Part shown: piece by piece, positions 11,939-22,560 of the stretch | Numbering within the stretch: position 1 is the stretch's first letter | Layout of the letters: each line of letters begins with the position of its first letter | DNA from: Cocos nucifera | Lineage: Eukaryota > Streptophyta > Magnoliopsida > Arecales > Arecaceae | Assembly (NCBI GenBank): GCA_006176705.1 | Contig: QRFJ01000058.1 | Location: forward strand, 1,298,676 to 1,362,675 | DNA: 64,000 bases | Direction of reading: 5' to 3' | Notes under the pieces: generated by a model | Databases searched by the model: none | Seen by the model: only the letters and a program-made list of their open reading frames with translations | What the model was told of the DNA's origin: nothing | Program-made: the position numbers and the translations under genes

Positions 11939-12960
11939 AATATCACTAATGCTTATCTTTGGCACTGTAGGCTTGGTCATATAAATAAGAATAGGATTAA
12001 CAGATTAGTCAAGAAGCATATCCTTGATATTGATGATTGTGAATCATTAAATATCTGTGAGTCATGCCTTCTTGGAAAGATGACCAAATCACCTTTTACT
12101 GAAAAAGGTGAATGGGCCATTGAGCTTCTGGGTCTAGTACATACTGATATATGTGGGCCTATGAACACATGTGCTAGAAGTGGATATTACTACTTCATTA
12201 CATTTACTGACGATCTATCTAGGTATGAATACATCTATCTTATGAAGAATAAATCTGATTCATTTGAAATATTCAAATGATATCAAAATGAGGTAGAAAA
12301 ATAACTTGGAAAGAGTATTAAAATTCTTCGATTTGATCGAGAAGGGGAATACCTTTCCAACGAGTTTTTGACATATCTAGGAGAGAATGAGATTCTCTCA
12401 CAATGGATCCCTCCTAGAACACTATAGCATAATGGTGTATTTGAAAGGAGGAATCAAACCCTGTTGGATCCGGTTCGATCCATGATGGAATTTATAAGTC
12501 TACCGATTTCATTTTGGGGTTATACACTAGAGACTACCTATTTTATTTTGAATAATGTTCCGAGCAAGTCTGTTGCAAAGACTCCATATGAGATATGGAC
12601 TGGGCGTAAGCTGACACTCTCTTAATTTAGGGTTTGGAGATGTCCAACTTATATTAAATGTTTGTAGTCGAAAAAGCTTGGACCTAGGTTCGATGAATGC
12701 TTGTTCATAGGGTACCCCAAGAAAACTAGGGATTATTACTTCTATCTTGCTAAAGAACAAAAGATGTTCATCATTAATAGAGCAGTCTTTTTGAAAAAAA
12801 AGTTTCTTAGTGAAGGAACAATTGGCTCTAATGTTGAACTTAATGAAGTTTGATAGGTAGAAGAACTGACACATTCTAGTGAACCTACAGAATTGAACTT
12901 GATAAGACCAAACCCAGAGCCTATTGAAGTGGCACCAAGGAGATTCGGTAGAGTACCGCA
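11939..12960 (+). pseudogene. Copia-1 integrase (GAG-pre-integrase plus core), with stops
   Basis: In one frame the segment shows the HHCC zinc-binding module (WHCRLGH, then CESCLLGKM) and the integrase core. The first Asp is in HTDICGPM, the second in FDREGEY and the Glu in VFERRNQTL, so the D-D-E triad is visible. A GKR-type extension (GYPKKTRDYYFY) follows. Stop codons interrupt it, for example TGA at 12278 and TAA at 12304. Integrase would insert the cDNA into the host chromosome; this copy cannot be made as one protein. Confidence 0.82.
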
Positions 12961-14592
12961 TTAACCGGATAGATACTATAGTTTCTTAGTCCGGGTTGGT
13001 GATCCTGTTGAACTCAATGAGAATGATGAGGATCCGATCACCTACATGGATGCCATGCAGAGGTCTGACTCCGATAAGTGGCTAGAAGCCATGAAATCTA
13101 AAATAGAGTCCATGAAAGTCAATAGTGTATGGACACTGGTTGATCCACCTAAAGGGATAAAATCCATTAGATGTAAGTAAATTTTCAAAAAAAAAAGAGA
13201 TGCAGATGGAAATGTGGAGACCTATAAAGTCCATCTGATTGCCAAGAGATATTGTCAGCATTATGGTATTGACTATGATAAGACATTTTCTCCGATGGCA
13301 ATGCTCAAATCTATTTAGATCATGCTTGGGATAGCGGCATACCTAGACTATGAGATCTGGCAAATGGATGTGAAAATAGCTGTCCTAAATGAAGAGCTGG
13401 ATGAAGAGGTGTATATGATATAGCCTGAGAGTTTCACATCCATAAATGAGTCTAAGGTGTGCAAACTTCAAAGATCCATCTATGGATTGAAGCAGGCATC
13501 ACGAAGTTGGAACATGCATTTTGATAAAGTAATCAGAACATATGGCTTCATTAAGAATGAAGAAGAGCCCTACGTGTATAAATGGGCTAACAATTTTGTT
13601 ATTATATTTCTTGTACTGTATGTAAATGACATTCTCTTAATCGGAAATGACATCCTTGCATTACAGGGAATAAATGTTTGGCTATCGTCTTAATTCTCCA
13701 TGAAGGACTTGGGAGAAGTATCCTTCATCCTAGGGATAAAGATCTATAGATATAGATCTAAAAGGTTGCTTGGATTATCCTAGTCTACATACATTGATAC
13801 TATGCTAAAATGATTCAGCATGGAGAATTCCAAAAAGGGCTATCTCCTTATAGGCCATGAAATTTCACTCTCTAAGAGGGATTGTCCGACAACTCCTCAA
13901 GAGAGAGACTGTATGAGTAAAATACCATATGGTTTGGCAATGGGTTCTATTATGTATGCCATGATGTGTACGAGATCGGATGTGGTATACTCACTAGGGA
14001 TAGTGAGTAGATACCAGTCTGATCTGGGTGAGAATCATTGGAAGGTTGTAAAAACTATCCTTAAGTATTTAAGAAATACTAAGAACCAGTAGCTCATCTA
14101 TAGAGATTTTGACTTGAAACTTGTAGGATATACTAATTCCAATTTCCAATCAAATAATGATGATAGCAAAAGTGTGTCAGATTTTGTATTTATCCTAATT
14201 GGTGGAGTGATATGCTGGAAGAGTTCCAAGCATCACACTGTATCCGATTCTGTATGCAAGGTGGAGTATATCGTAGCATCTGATGCTGTGAAGGAAGCTG
14301 TATGGCTGTGGAAGTTCATTGATGAGTTGAGAGTAGCACCCTTCTTGGATGGTCTGGTTCTACTATACTGTGACAGCACTTGAGCCATAGCTCAAGCAAA
14401 GGAGCTGAAGGCACATCAGCACACCAAACATATTCTACATTGCTACCATCTTGTACGAGAGATCATAGAGTGAGATGACGTCGAGCTTTAAAAGATCTAC
14501 AAAAAGAAGAACGTGGCCGACCCCTTTACTAAAGCTCTCAGAATCAAAGAGTTTGACATCACAAATGGAAGATGGATATTTGATACTGTTCT
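12961..14592 (+). pseudogene. Copia-1 reverse transcriptase and RNase H, broken
   Basis: Readable RT motifs include SDKWLEAMKSKIESM, YEIWQMDVK, CKLQRSIYGLKQASRSW and the catalytic box, here LYVNDILLIGND at about 13617-13652. The first Asp of the usual YVDD is Asn. The RNase H part (13960-14590) has GSIMYAMMCTRSDVV, LKYLRNTKNQ, FQSNNDDSKSVSD and the C-terminal ADPFTKAL. Stops occur throughout, many being TAG/TGA at Trp or Gln positions. The YVND change alone should abolish polymerase activity. Confidence 0.85.
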
Positions 14593-14605
14593 GAGTGGCT
14601 TTAGT

Positions 14606-14617
14606 CTAAGTGGGAGT
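14606..14617 (+). promoter_or_regulatory. Polypurine tract of copia-1
   Basis: TAAGTGGGAGT immediately precedes the 3' LTR at 14618. A GTGGGAG(A/T) tract at this place is the standard plus-strand primer site of plant copia elements. Confidence 0.8.
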
Positions 14618-17541
14618 TGTTGAAAAATGTATCTTAAAACCAATCATCTAGGTTGTAGATGGTTGAGCTAAATATAATTATACTTAAATTATTAATGAAT
14701 AAAATTAATTTTTTGGCATATTCATCACTTTGTACATCTTCCTGTAATGAACTCTTCTATGATGAAGTCCTTAGGACTATTTAGACTAGACAAAGGAGGA
14801 TTTGTCGTTTAGTCCTCAAACGTATTCGTGACCAAATGATTCATTATTATCTAGGACGACAACGTATCGAGTGTAGGTCATTATGTGCCATATGTGTTGG
14901 TTGTCCTCTTAACCAAGAAATATGGAGATACTGTTATGGCATGCAGGTGAAGTATAGGGGTACATTTCACTGAACGTGATCCAACTGCGAAGCTCTCTAC
15001 TGTCAAGAGTTACTCATGAAGGATATGGGTATAACTGTTTCTTAAACCTAAGATCACCATGGTGACCTGCAAGCAACTCACTGCACTTAGGTACCAGACT
15101 ACCTGAATTTTTAATTCAGTGACGGAAAGCTACTTGTGTAGTCAAGTACTTATGAACTCGGTGTGTGTGTGTCAAGATGGGATTGACCCCTCTAAGTATT
15201 GGAGCAAGTGCATCACTGTATTTCAATTTAGCAAACCCTAAGTCGGGATGGTCCATGTGATGGACACTGAGTTTTGAAATACAATGTGGATGAATTTTAG
15301 GATTGACGGCAAAATGTAGATCATCCTTTGAGCATTGAGGTCAAGGGGATGAATTATATGGTAACCATATGCCACAGTTTCATCGATATTGCATTAAAAT
15401 TATTTGATCTATCCAAACGTCGGGTACCATTGCTAGATGGTCACATCGATTAGTATAGAAAATTAGTTTCTATGCTACCAACTTAGGATCCAAACCTATG
15501 GGGTCACATACAATAGGAGTTTCTACTTGATTTGATGGCTGATATTGAGTCTAGATGATCTAAGACTCTATAGTCAAGAGTTCCACTGGATTGAAACTTT
15601 GAGTCCTTCATGTTTGGGACTCTTTGATCGAGAGTTTTGATGACTTGGGATTCTATGGTCAAGGATCCCATTGGACTGGGACTCTATGGTCAAGAGTCCC
15701 ACTGGACTAGGACACTATGACCAAGAGTCCTAGTAGACTGAAACTCTAAGTCCTACTTATTTCAGACTCTCTGATCAAGAGTCCTACTGGTTTGGGACTC
15801 TATGATCGTGAGTTTGATTCGTTTGGGACACTGGGTTTAAGAGTCCCACTAGTTTGGGACTTTTCAGGAGTTTCATGTTGATGGAACTTTGTTGTCCAGT
15901 AACTCATCCAATTTGGATTCAAATATTCTTTGAAGGATTAATTAGCAATTCAATTATTGATTAGCTTAATTTGATTGAATGATGAGGATTCGATCAAGTC
16001 TGATTGAATTTAATTCGATTAGGTTTGACCCGATCAGATCATAAGATGACCTGATCGCTATGGGAGTTTTGACCCTAATTTGATTAAGACCTGGATCTAA
16101 TTAATTTCTAATTTGATTAGAATTTTATTAGATTATGCTAAGCCTAATTTGGTTGGGTTTAACCTGGTCTAATTAGGTCTAGATTAATTAGTTTGGTTGA
16201 AACCAATTAGGACCAAGTCAAATGAAGTTTGAATTCAAACTCTCCCATGCGCCCACCATTTTTTGACTTTTCCACTCTTATTCCATGCCCAAAATTTTGT
16301 ATGTAGCTTTTCTATTTCCCAAAAGGTTTTTGCACCCTCTCTCTTATCTGCTTTTGATCTGGTCCAAGGGTTGGATTGGTTCAAAGTAAGTTGAGTTTTG
16401 AATTCAACTCAGTTTGTTGGAGGTTGGAACCAATCCAACCTTATCTGCTTCCCACGCCCTTCCTTTTGTTTGTCAAATATTTTTTAGAGAAATAAAACTA
16501 TGCACACATAGAAGGAGAGTCCTTCTATTTGTTAAACACATGGGAGGGGGTGTTGGATAAGGATAAGAGGCTCACTTGATTTTTGAAATCAAGCGAGCGG
16601 TTAAAACCTCCCAACCACTAGACCCTTATCTATTTCTATGCACTTTTCCCATGATGTTCATGTCAATAAATTATGATAATTTTTGTGCATATATAAAAAG
16701 GGGTTAGCATTATGTGGTAAAAATTTTAGACTGATTAGGCATTAGTTTTGGGCAAAAAAAATCTTGGAGTGAAGGTGAGTAGGGTCCTATAGCACTTTAC
16801 TTTTTCCTCATGCCTCTCTTCTCTTCTGATTTTTACCTCTAAGGATACCCAATTTTTAGATATAATCTAAATAATGTTTATAGATCTAAAAGTTATCTTT
16901 TGGAAAAAATTTATTTCATGGAAAAACTCCACATAGAGAGGGCATGATTGAATTTTCAATGTGTCATGGTTTTTGGGCCGAGTGAAACCCTAGATTTGGG
17001 AGTCTGGGTTTGGGTGGAGAGATCGAGTGCTGTGAGCATCAGATTGCCACCAAATTTGAAACACCTATTCATCATCCTCCAATATTTTTGTTCTAATTTT
17101 TTAGAGTATCTAGAAAATCAGAAAGTATACGATCGATTGGATCGATCATAATCAATCATTGAAGACCCTAACGAGGAGCTAGCACTCCAGTGAGGCTGAT
17201 CAAGACTAGAAGCTCCGTGTGGACCAACCATAGAGGCCGAACATATGTACGACTATAGTGCAATACTAGAGCATTATTTCATGAATTCAGATTGTGGTGA
17301 TCAGCTATCCATGAAAAGGTATTGTGTTCTAAACAGATAGATGTAGTAAAGAGTTTGCTGCATAGTTTTATTTTCAGATCTATATGAATGCATGCATATT
17401 ATATTTAGATCCTTAGTATAGGGCTTAATATTCTGATATGATTAAAAATTAATTAAATATATTAATTAATTTTTCATTATATTTTAGTATTTTTTAAAAA
17501 AATTTAAAAGTAGTACTACAATTCCTGCACTGCATCCAACA
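14618..17541 (+). repeat. 3' LTR of copia-1
   Basis: It starts TGTTGAAAAATGTATC and ends CTGCATCCAACA at 17541, followed by the target duplication TATGG. It is colinear with the 5' LTR over its whole length (2924 against 2922 bp) and carries the same minisatellite at about 15540-15875. ORFs in it, such as 16948-17151, are chance frames. Confidence 0.92.
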
Positions 17542-17546
17542 TATGG

Positions 17547-18968
17547 AACTGCTAACATCAAGTCATGGTAGAGTACGATCGAAAGGGGAGGCTAGTTGGA
17601 GAGGCTACATAGGAGATGCATTCCTTTTTTGGAGTGCTTGTGAGACAGTCCAATATTATTCCAGGACTGCTCATAGATTGGCAATTGATAGATGCTGGTG
17701 TCAGGGATCGGGTATAAGAGGAGATATTGGTAAGTATATCTTAATTATATTTATATATTTTACATGTTTACACTATATTTGATTAGAATAATTTCGTAAC
17801 TAACTTTTGATAACTATATGTAGAGGAGGTATAATTTTTTAGATCATGAGAGGACTCGCGATGCCCGACTGAAGATGATGGGGGAGCTATACCGGAACTA
17901 TAAGATCAAGCTCCTTAGAGGGTGGCTCAAGCATCGATAGGACACTCCAGAGGAGCTTGTTTCTTAAATTCAGGATTATCCCTCGAGTCAGTAGGAGGGG
18001 ATGGTTAGACATTGGAGGAGCTAGGAGTTTTAGATTTAATTTCTAACTTTTGAATTTTTCAATACACGTAAAATTATATTTGAATACCTTTTAGATACTT
18101 GTTATCAAATACTTATGATTTAAATAATTTTTAGACAACCTTCCATCAAAACTGGGAGAACTAGATGGCTCAGAAGTACACATACTCTCAGCCATGAGTT
18201 TATGGTCCATCGTGTGCATAGAGAGATAATAAATTTTAAATCTTAATTTATAAATTAAATTGATATTTTTTTGTATATTTTTAATTTGCTGATCTATTGT
18301 TATAGTTGATGAGAGAGGGGGTGATGCTCATCTATAGTGCCATCTTTCGATCCAACCATACGGAAAAGAAGGGCAGGCCGATGAATATCATGATCGAAAA
18401 AATTTTTGTAAGTAATAAATAGATTAGTTTTATTAGTATTATAGCATTTCTTATTATATTTTATTTGAATTTGCAATTACAGGAGCAGTTAGATGCGCTC
18501 GCGAGTGAGGACCCGGATACCTCTAGCCCCCATGACCATTTATCTCAGGTTTTGAGGTCTAAGCACTTTGGAAGGATCTGATGTAGGCCCAAACATATGT
18601 CGATAAGTTACTGATCTGAGATGAGCATCTCTTCATATGCTTTCAGGATTGTTAGTTGGGAGCAGCTTGAGGAGGCATTGGCACAGGCAGCTGAGGCTAT
18701 GGAGTAGGCTATTCAAGCTATGCAGTGGGCTACACAGGCTGAGAAGCGCACATCTCAGCTATAAAGCATCATGACTGCTATGGTGATGAGGCTCTCTGCA
18801 TATTTTGGAGCTGACTTCATGGACCTTAAGGACAAGTTGGCTAGCATTTCAACTCCAGCCCCTCCACCTCCAGCTCTAGCTCCAGCACTAGCTCTAGCTC
18901 CAGCTCCTCCAACTCATGCTCCATCTTCTTCTGGTGATGATGATTTAGATTTAGATATACATTTTTGA
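17547..18968 (+). pseudogene. CACTA-A second gene, Transposase_24-like, broken
   Basis: This continues the exon cut at 6628. Exon-like blocks are separated by plausible introns (GTAAGTATA at 17731 to ATGTAG before 17824; TTTTTAG near 18133; GTTATAG near 18303; GTAAGT near 18410 to TTACAG near 18481). Recognisable pieces are MMGELYRNYKIKLLRG, a basic Arg/Ser block near 18160-18220, an acidic EQLDALASEDPDTS block with KHFGRI, an Ala/Gln helical region, and a C-terminus with Ala/Pro repeats and an acidic end (DDDLDLDIHF) stopping at 18966-18968. This pattern resembles plant En/Spm Transposase_24 proteins (TNPA/Ptta-like DNA binding). Stops near 17938 and 18580 break it. Family assignment is inference from the domain pattern. 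Confidence 0.6.
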
Positions 18969-19135
18969 TGTATTTTTTTAAAAATATTATAATAAATTTT
19001 TTTTAATAATAAAATTTGAGTATTTTAGATTATTCTTGTATTATTTTAGATATATTTTTATGTTATATATTGAACTATATTTATTAGGTAAAAGAATTAA
19101 ATATTAATATATATATATATTAATATTCAAAACCT

Positions 19136-19607
19136 ATGGTAGCAGTTGAAAACTACCATCATAGGCATGCCAACCATTACCGTAGGTCACATCTTAACCG
19201 TTGCCATAACCTATGGCAGCGGTTGTTATGGGAGCAGTTGCTAAACCGCTGCAAAAAAGGCTATAGCAGCAGTTACCCAACCGCTGCTATAGAAATCTAT
19301 GGCAGTGGTTGCATAACCACCGTAATTGATATAGTCTATGGCAATGAGTATTCAATCACTGCCATAAATACCTATGGTAGCGGTTGTAAAACCGCTGCCA
19401 TTGAATACCTATGGCAGCGGTTTAGTAGCCATTGCCATAGGCTGCCGATGGCAGTGATTATGATAACTACTGCAAAAACTATCATTATAGATCTATGGTG
19501 ATGGCAACAGTGGCAGCGGTTAAGTAACCACTACCATAGGCTATGACAGTAATTTTTTGAGCTATGGCAGAGGTTTAGAACCGCTGCCATAACCCTTTAC
19601 TGTAGTA
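19136..19607 (+). repeat. Subterminal palindromic repeats and right end of CACTA-A
   Basis: About ten units of CTATGGCAGCGGTT and its complement AACCGCTGCCATAG alternate, so most units are near-palindromes with short spacers. The last bases CCCTTTACTGTAGTA end at 19607; TAGTG would be canonical, so the terminal G has changed to A. An AT dinucleotide run lies just before (about 19102-19120). In other CACTA elements such motifs bind the TNPA-like protein. Confidence 0.8.
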
Positions 19608-20235
19608 CTGCAATTCATAGGTTAGCTCCTTAGGACTTCACAAATTGAGGCCTTAAATCCCTAGGATTAAATCCAATCCCTGGCTAGAATAGCAATCATG
19701 AACTATTCTGTTTGCCACTCAAGCCAACTCGATTAGAGGTCGAGCCGGCTCGACTGTAGTGCTTGTCACGAGAGCTTGATTCGCATCTCTCTATTCTACT
19801 GTCTAAGCTGGCTCTCTTAGAATCCGAGCTGGCTCAACGGACGTGCCAATCCTCTATTCTATAGCTTGAGTTGACTCTCTGAGGAATTGAGCCAGCTCAA
19901 CCAACGTGCTAGCCCTTTATGCCTGATACACTACTTTCTATCCTTTTGCTTGAGCTAGCTCTATCAAGGGCCGAGCCAGCTCGACTGAAGCATTGGCTAA
20001 AACTCTTTGATGGCTAGTTTTATTCACTCCTTGGTCTCTCTCCACTTGTTTCGAAGGCTTGAGAGCATCATATCTAAGCTCACACCCTATACTATACATG
20101 ATCCAGCAAGTCCCGACCTATATCAAAGTTCTAAAGAACCTATGCACAAAGAAAAGGACAACCAATTTACCCAAATAAGGCTTCCTGGCAGCAAGTGTGA
20201 GTTCCTATCTATCGAGTCAAGTGCTGATTAAGTAT
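19608..20235. other. Ty3/gypsy-associated sequence with repeated GAGCCAGCTC palindromes
   Basis: No protein domain is visible except in the last part, which leads into the protease below. Four to five copies of a near-palindrome of the type CGAGCCGGCTCGAC occur at about 19741, 19823, 19884 and 19970. The same motif recurs in the LTRs near 56.9-58.4, 58.8-58.9 and 61.3-61.4 kb. The open frame at 20007-20231 leads toward the gypsy protease and may be the end of gag, but no zinc knuckle is seen. Confidence 0.4.
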
Positions 20236-20443
20236 AAAGATCCAGTATCTCCTATAATTTCATGCACTGTCGGAGAAACCAATATTGACAAGGCTCTATT
20301 AGACTGAGGGGCCAGTGCAAACATATTGCCATATTCTATATATAAGCAATTAGGATTGGAAGAACTGAAACTTATAGGGATTACCTTGCAACTAGTAGAT
20401 CAATCTTCTAGGTCTCTAATATAGTGGTAGAGGACATGTTAAT
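20236..20443 (+). pseudogene. Ty3/gypsy aspartic protease fragment
   Basis: The frame reads KDPVSPIISCTVG, then NIDKALLD-stop-GAS, then ILPYSIYKQLGLEELK, and a VEDML segment at the end. This is the protease of plant Ty3/gypsy elements of the Athila/Tat kind, whose active site is D-(L/S)-GAS. The residue after the catalytic Asp is replaced by TGA at 20305-20307. The domain is cut at 20443 by the LTR of copia-4; its continuation would be to the right of the window. Confidence 0.7.
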
Positions 20444-22347
20444 TGCTGAAGGAAAAATTTTCAATTTGAATCCGAATTTAGATCAATGCCAAAAAAAATA
20501 GATAGATTTTAGTTTTAAAAATTTTTGTAATAGTTATGAGAGTTACCTTGACATGCAACGAAAACTTGATCAAGGTTGTTGAAACTTACTTTGCAAGATT
20601 TGGAAGCATAGATCCTCTACTTTGCATGCATGCCAAGCTTAGCAGAAGAGAGGGATGAAGACCTTGGACGTCGCTCCTTCAGAAGGGAAGCAATGGAAGG
20701 TTGAGATCTAATCTCATAGCAGGAGTTCTGCACATCAAAAAATCTGCATGCCAAGATCTCCATGCCCAGCAATTCACCACACCAAAGATAAATTCTTTTT
20801 CCATGGTTTTGCACCCGTTCTTAAATAGATTAGATGCCCCTTATCAGATCAAATGCCCCATGGATAAAAACTCTATTAGATTTGAATCAAATTCAAATCA
20901 ATCCCTATCCATGAAGAGTCCTAAGGAAGAAGGCAAGGTGCCACTTACGCCTCTGTTCTTCTCATACATGCATAAGAGGATGTGGCGCGATTTCCAGCAC
21001 CCCTCCTCCACCTTGGTTGGCCAAAAGAGAGAGAGAATCAGATATTTAAGGAACTGCGGACCAGATCTAATTTGGTTTAGATTGGGTTCAATTCGAACCC
21101 AATTTGGACCAAATTCAAAAAAGTCATCAATCCTAATCCAATTAGGATTTAGGTCCAAGTCTAACTTGGATAGTTAACCCAATTAACCTTAAATCAAATC
21201 CAATTTAATTAGATCTAATCTAATTCAATTTCTCAAAATTTCTTGGATCATAGATTAGGTCAAATTCATCCCTAGGATTAAATCTGTACCTCATGACTAG
21301 TGCTAGCAAGTTATAGCCAGTGTTTAACTCCATATGACCTATAACTTCATTCTTAATTAAGTAAATCCATTTGCTCAATCAAGTCACCTACTTCCAAATT
21401 GAACACATATGATGTTAGGTCAATTCTTTCCTATGCTACTTGACTTATGTGCGTGACTCCATAGGTTTAAATACTAAGCCAGTAGTATAGAAACTATTTT
21501 CTGTACTAATCAAAGTGACTATCTAGCAATGATATCCGATGTCCGGATAAGTCAAATAATTATAAAGCAACATTCAAGAACCTTGGCATATGGTTATCGC
21601 ATAATTCATCTCTTTGACCCTCAATACTCAGGACAATCTTAGAGTATCTATCAAACCCTGGATTAGTCATCCACATAGTATTTCAACCTTTCAAATCCTG
21701 TGATTGATCACATGGATTACCCTGGCTAAGGTTTTACTTAATTAAAATATAATGAAGTATTATCTCTAGAAATCTAGAGGGGTTAACTCCATCTCGACTC
21801 ACACAAGCTTTGCAAGAAATTGTCTATCCCCAAAAACCTTTTGTTATTGTATTAGAAATATAAATAGTTCAACATCAAAGTACAGTGAGTTGCTTTCAAG
21901 TCACCATGGTAATTTAGGTCGGAGGAATACTTATATTTATATTCTTTGCAAGCAGCTCTTGACAGCAAAGTGCTCCATAGTTAAGTCATGTTTAGTAAAA
22001 TATACTCCTACATTTCACCTGCATATCATACTAATATCTCCACACTCCTTAGTTATCAGGACAACCAATCCATATGGCATACAATGATCTATACTTAATA
22101 AATATTATCATCCTAATAATAATGTCTCATTTAGTCACGAACAAGTTTAAGAACTATTTGATAAATCTTTCTTTATCGATTATTAATAGTTGTAAGAACC
22201 TCATCATAAAATAAGTTCTAAAAGAAAGATGCAATATGATGAACTTGCCAAAAATAATTTTTATTAATATAAATCAATTACAATTCATATATAAAAGAAC
22301 AACTATCTATTACTTAGATGATTGATTTTAGGACACTTTTCTTAACA
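20444..22347 (-). repeat. 3' LTR of copia-4
   Basis: On the minus strand the LTR begins TGTTAAGAAAAGTGTCC at 22347, next to RNase H sequence, and ends near 20444 with CCTTCAGCA, next to gypsy protease sequence. The left limit could be 20447. Its 5' half is homologous to the copia-1 and copia-2 LTRs. The ORFs at 20701-21177 and 20898-21158 overlap on opposite strands inside the LTR and carry no known domain. Confidence 0.75.
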
Positions 22348-22560
22348 AACTTCTATTTGAACTAAAGCCAATCAGAATAGTATCTAATACCCATTTTTCA
22401 CTTGTGATCATTGAACTCTTTGATTTCAAGGGCTTTAGTGAATGGGTTGCCTAGGTTCTTTTTTCGATCAATCTTCTAAAGATTGACATCATCTTGATCC
22501 ATGGTCTCATAGATAAGGTGATAAAAGATGTAGAATATGTTTGATTTTCTGATGGAACTT
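22348..22560 (-). pseudogene. Copia-4 RNase H C-terminus (segment 1 of 4)
   Basis: Minus-strand translation shows the end of a copia RNase H (TKHIL-like segment, YETMDQDDV, then NPFTKALEIKEF). It is followed by a degenerate PPT and the LTR at 22347. At 22556-22560 stands AACTT, duplicated at 44148-44152 where the same gene resumes; everything between is the copia-2 insertion. Confidence 0.75.

Larger units (their letters stand above)
6629..17541 (+). mobile_element. Copia-1, Ty1/copia retrotransposon with both LTRs
   Basis: The two LTRs of about 2.92 kb start TGTTG(G/A)AAAATGTAT and end GCATCCAACA. The element is flanked by a perfect 5-bp duplication TATGG (6624-6628 and 17542-17546). Domain order is PBS, long leader, gag remnant, protease, integrase, reverse transcriptase, RNase H, PPT, which is the copia order. 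All pol frames carry stops and most of gag is deleted, so the copy cannot act alone. It sits in the second gene of CACTA-A. About ten mismatches occur in the first 105 aligned LTR bases, so the insertion is not recent. Confidence 0.93.
4815..19607 (+). mobile_element. CACTA-A, degenerate autonomous-type En/Spm transposon
   Basis: From left to right it contains a broken TNP2-type transposase C-terminus (4815-6127), a Pro/Ser-rich exon (6238-6628), an inserted copia element (6629-17541), a broken Transposase_24-like gene (17547-18968) and subterminal palindromic repeats ending at 19607. The right terminus reads CCCTTTACTGTAGTA, i.e. the canonical TAGTG with a final G-to-A change. The left part is missing: CACTA-D abuts the transposase at 4814/4815 and no left terminus is in the window. 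The two-gene order matches known plant CACTA elements. Confidence 0.75.

Noticed and set aside
19136..19501. 121-residue Tyr/His-rich plus-strand frame
   Set aside because: It is produced by the subterminal CTATGGCAGCGGTT repeats of CACTA-A.
19136..19607. CRISPR-like array
   Set aside because: The repeats are near-palindromic, unevenly spaced and lack unique equal-length spacers; they are CACTA subterminal repeats in plant DNA.
20701..21177. 158-residue open frame as a gene
   Set aside because: It lies wholly in the copia-4 LTR, overlaps another open frame on the opposite strand and shows no domain.
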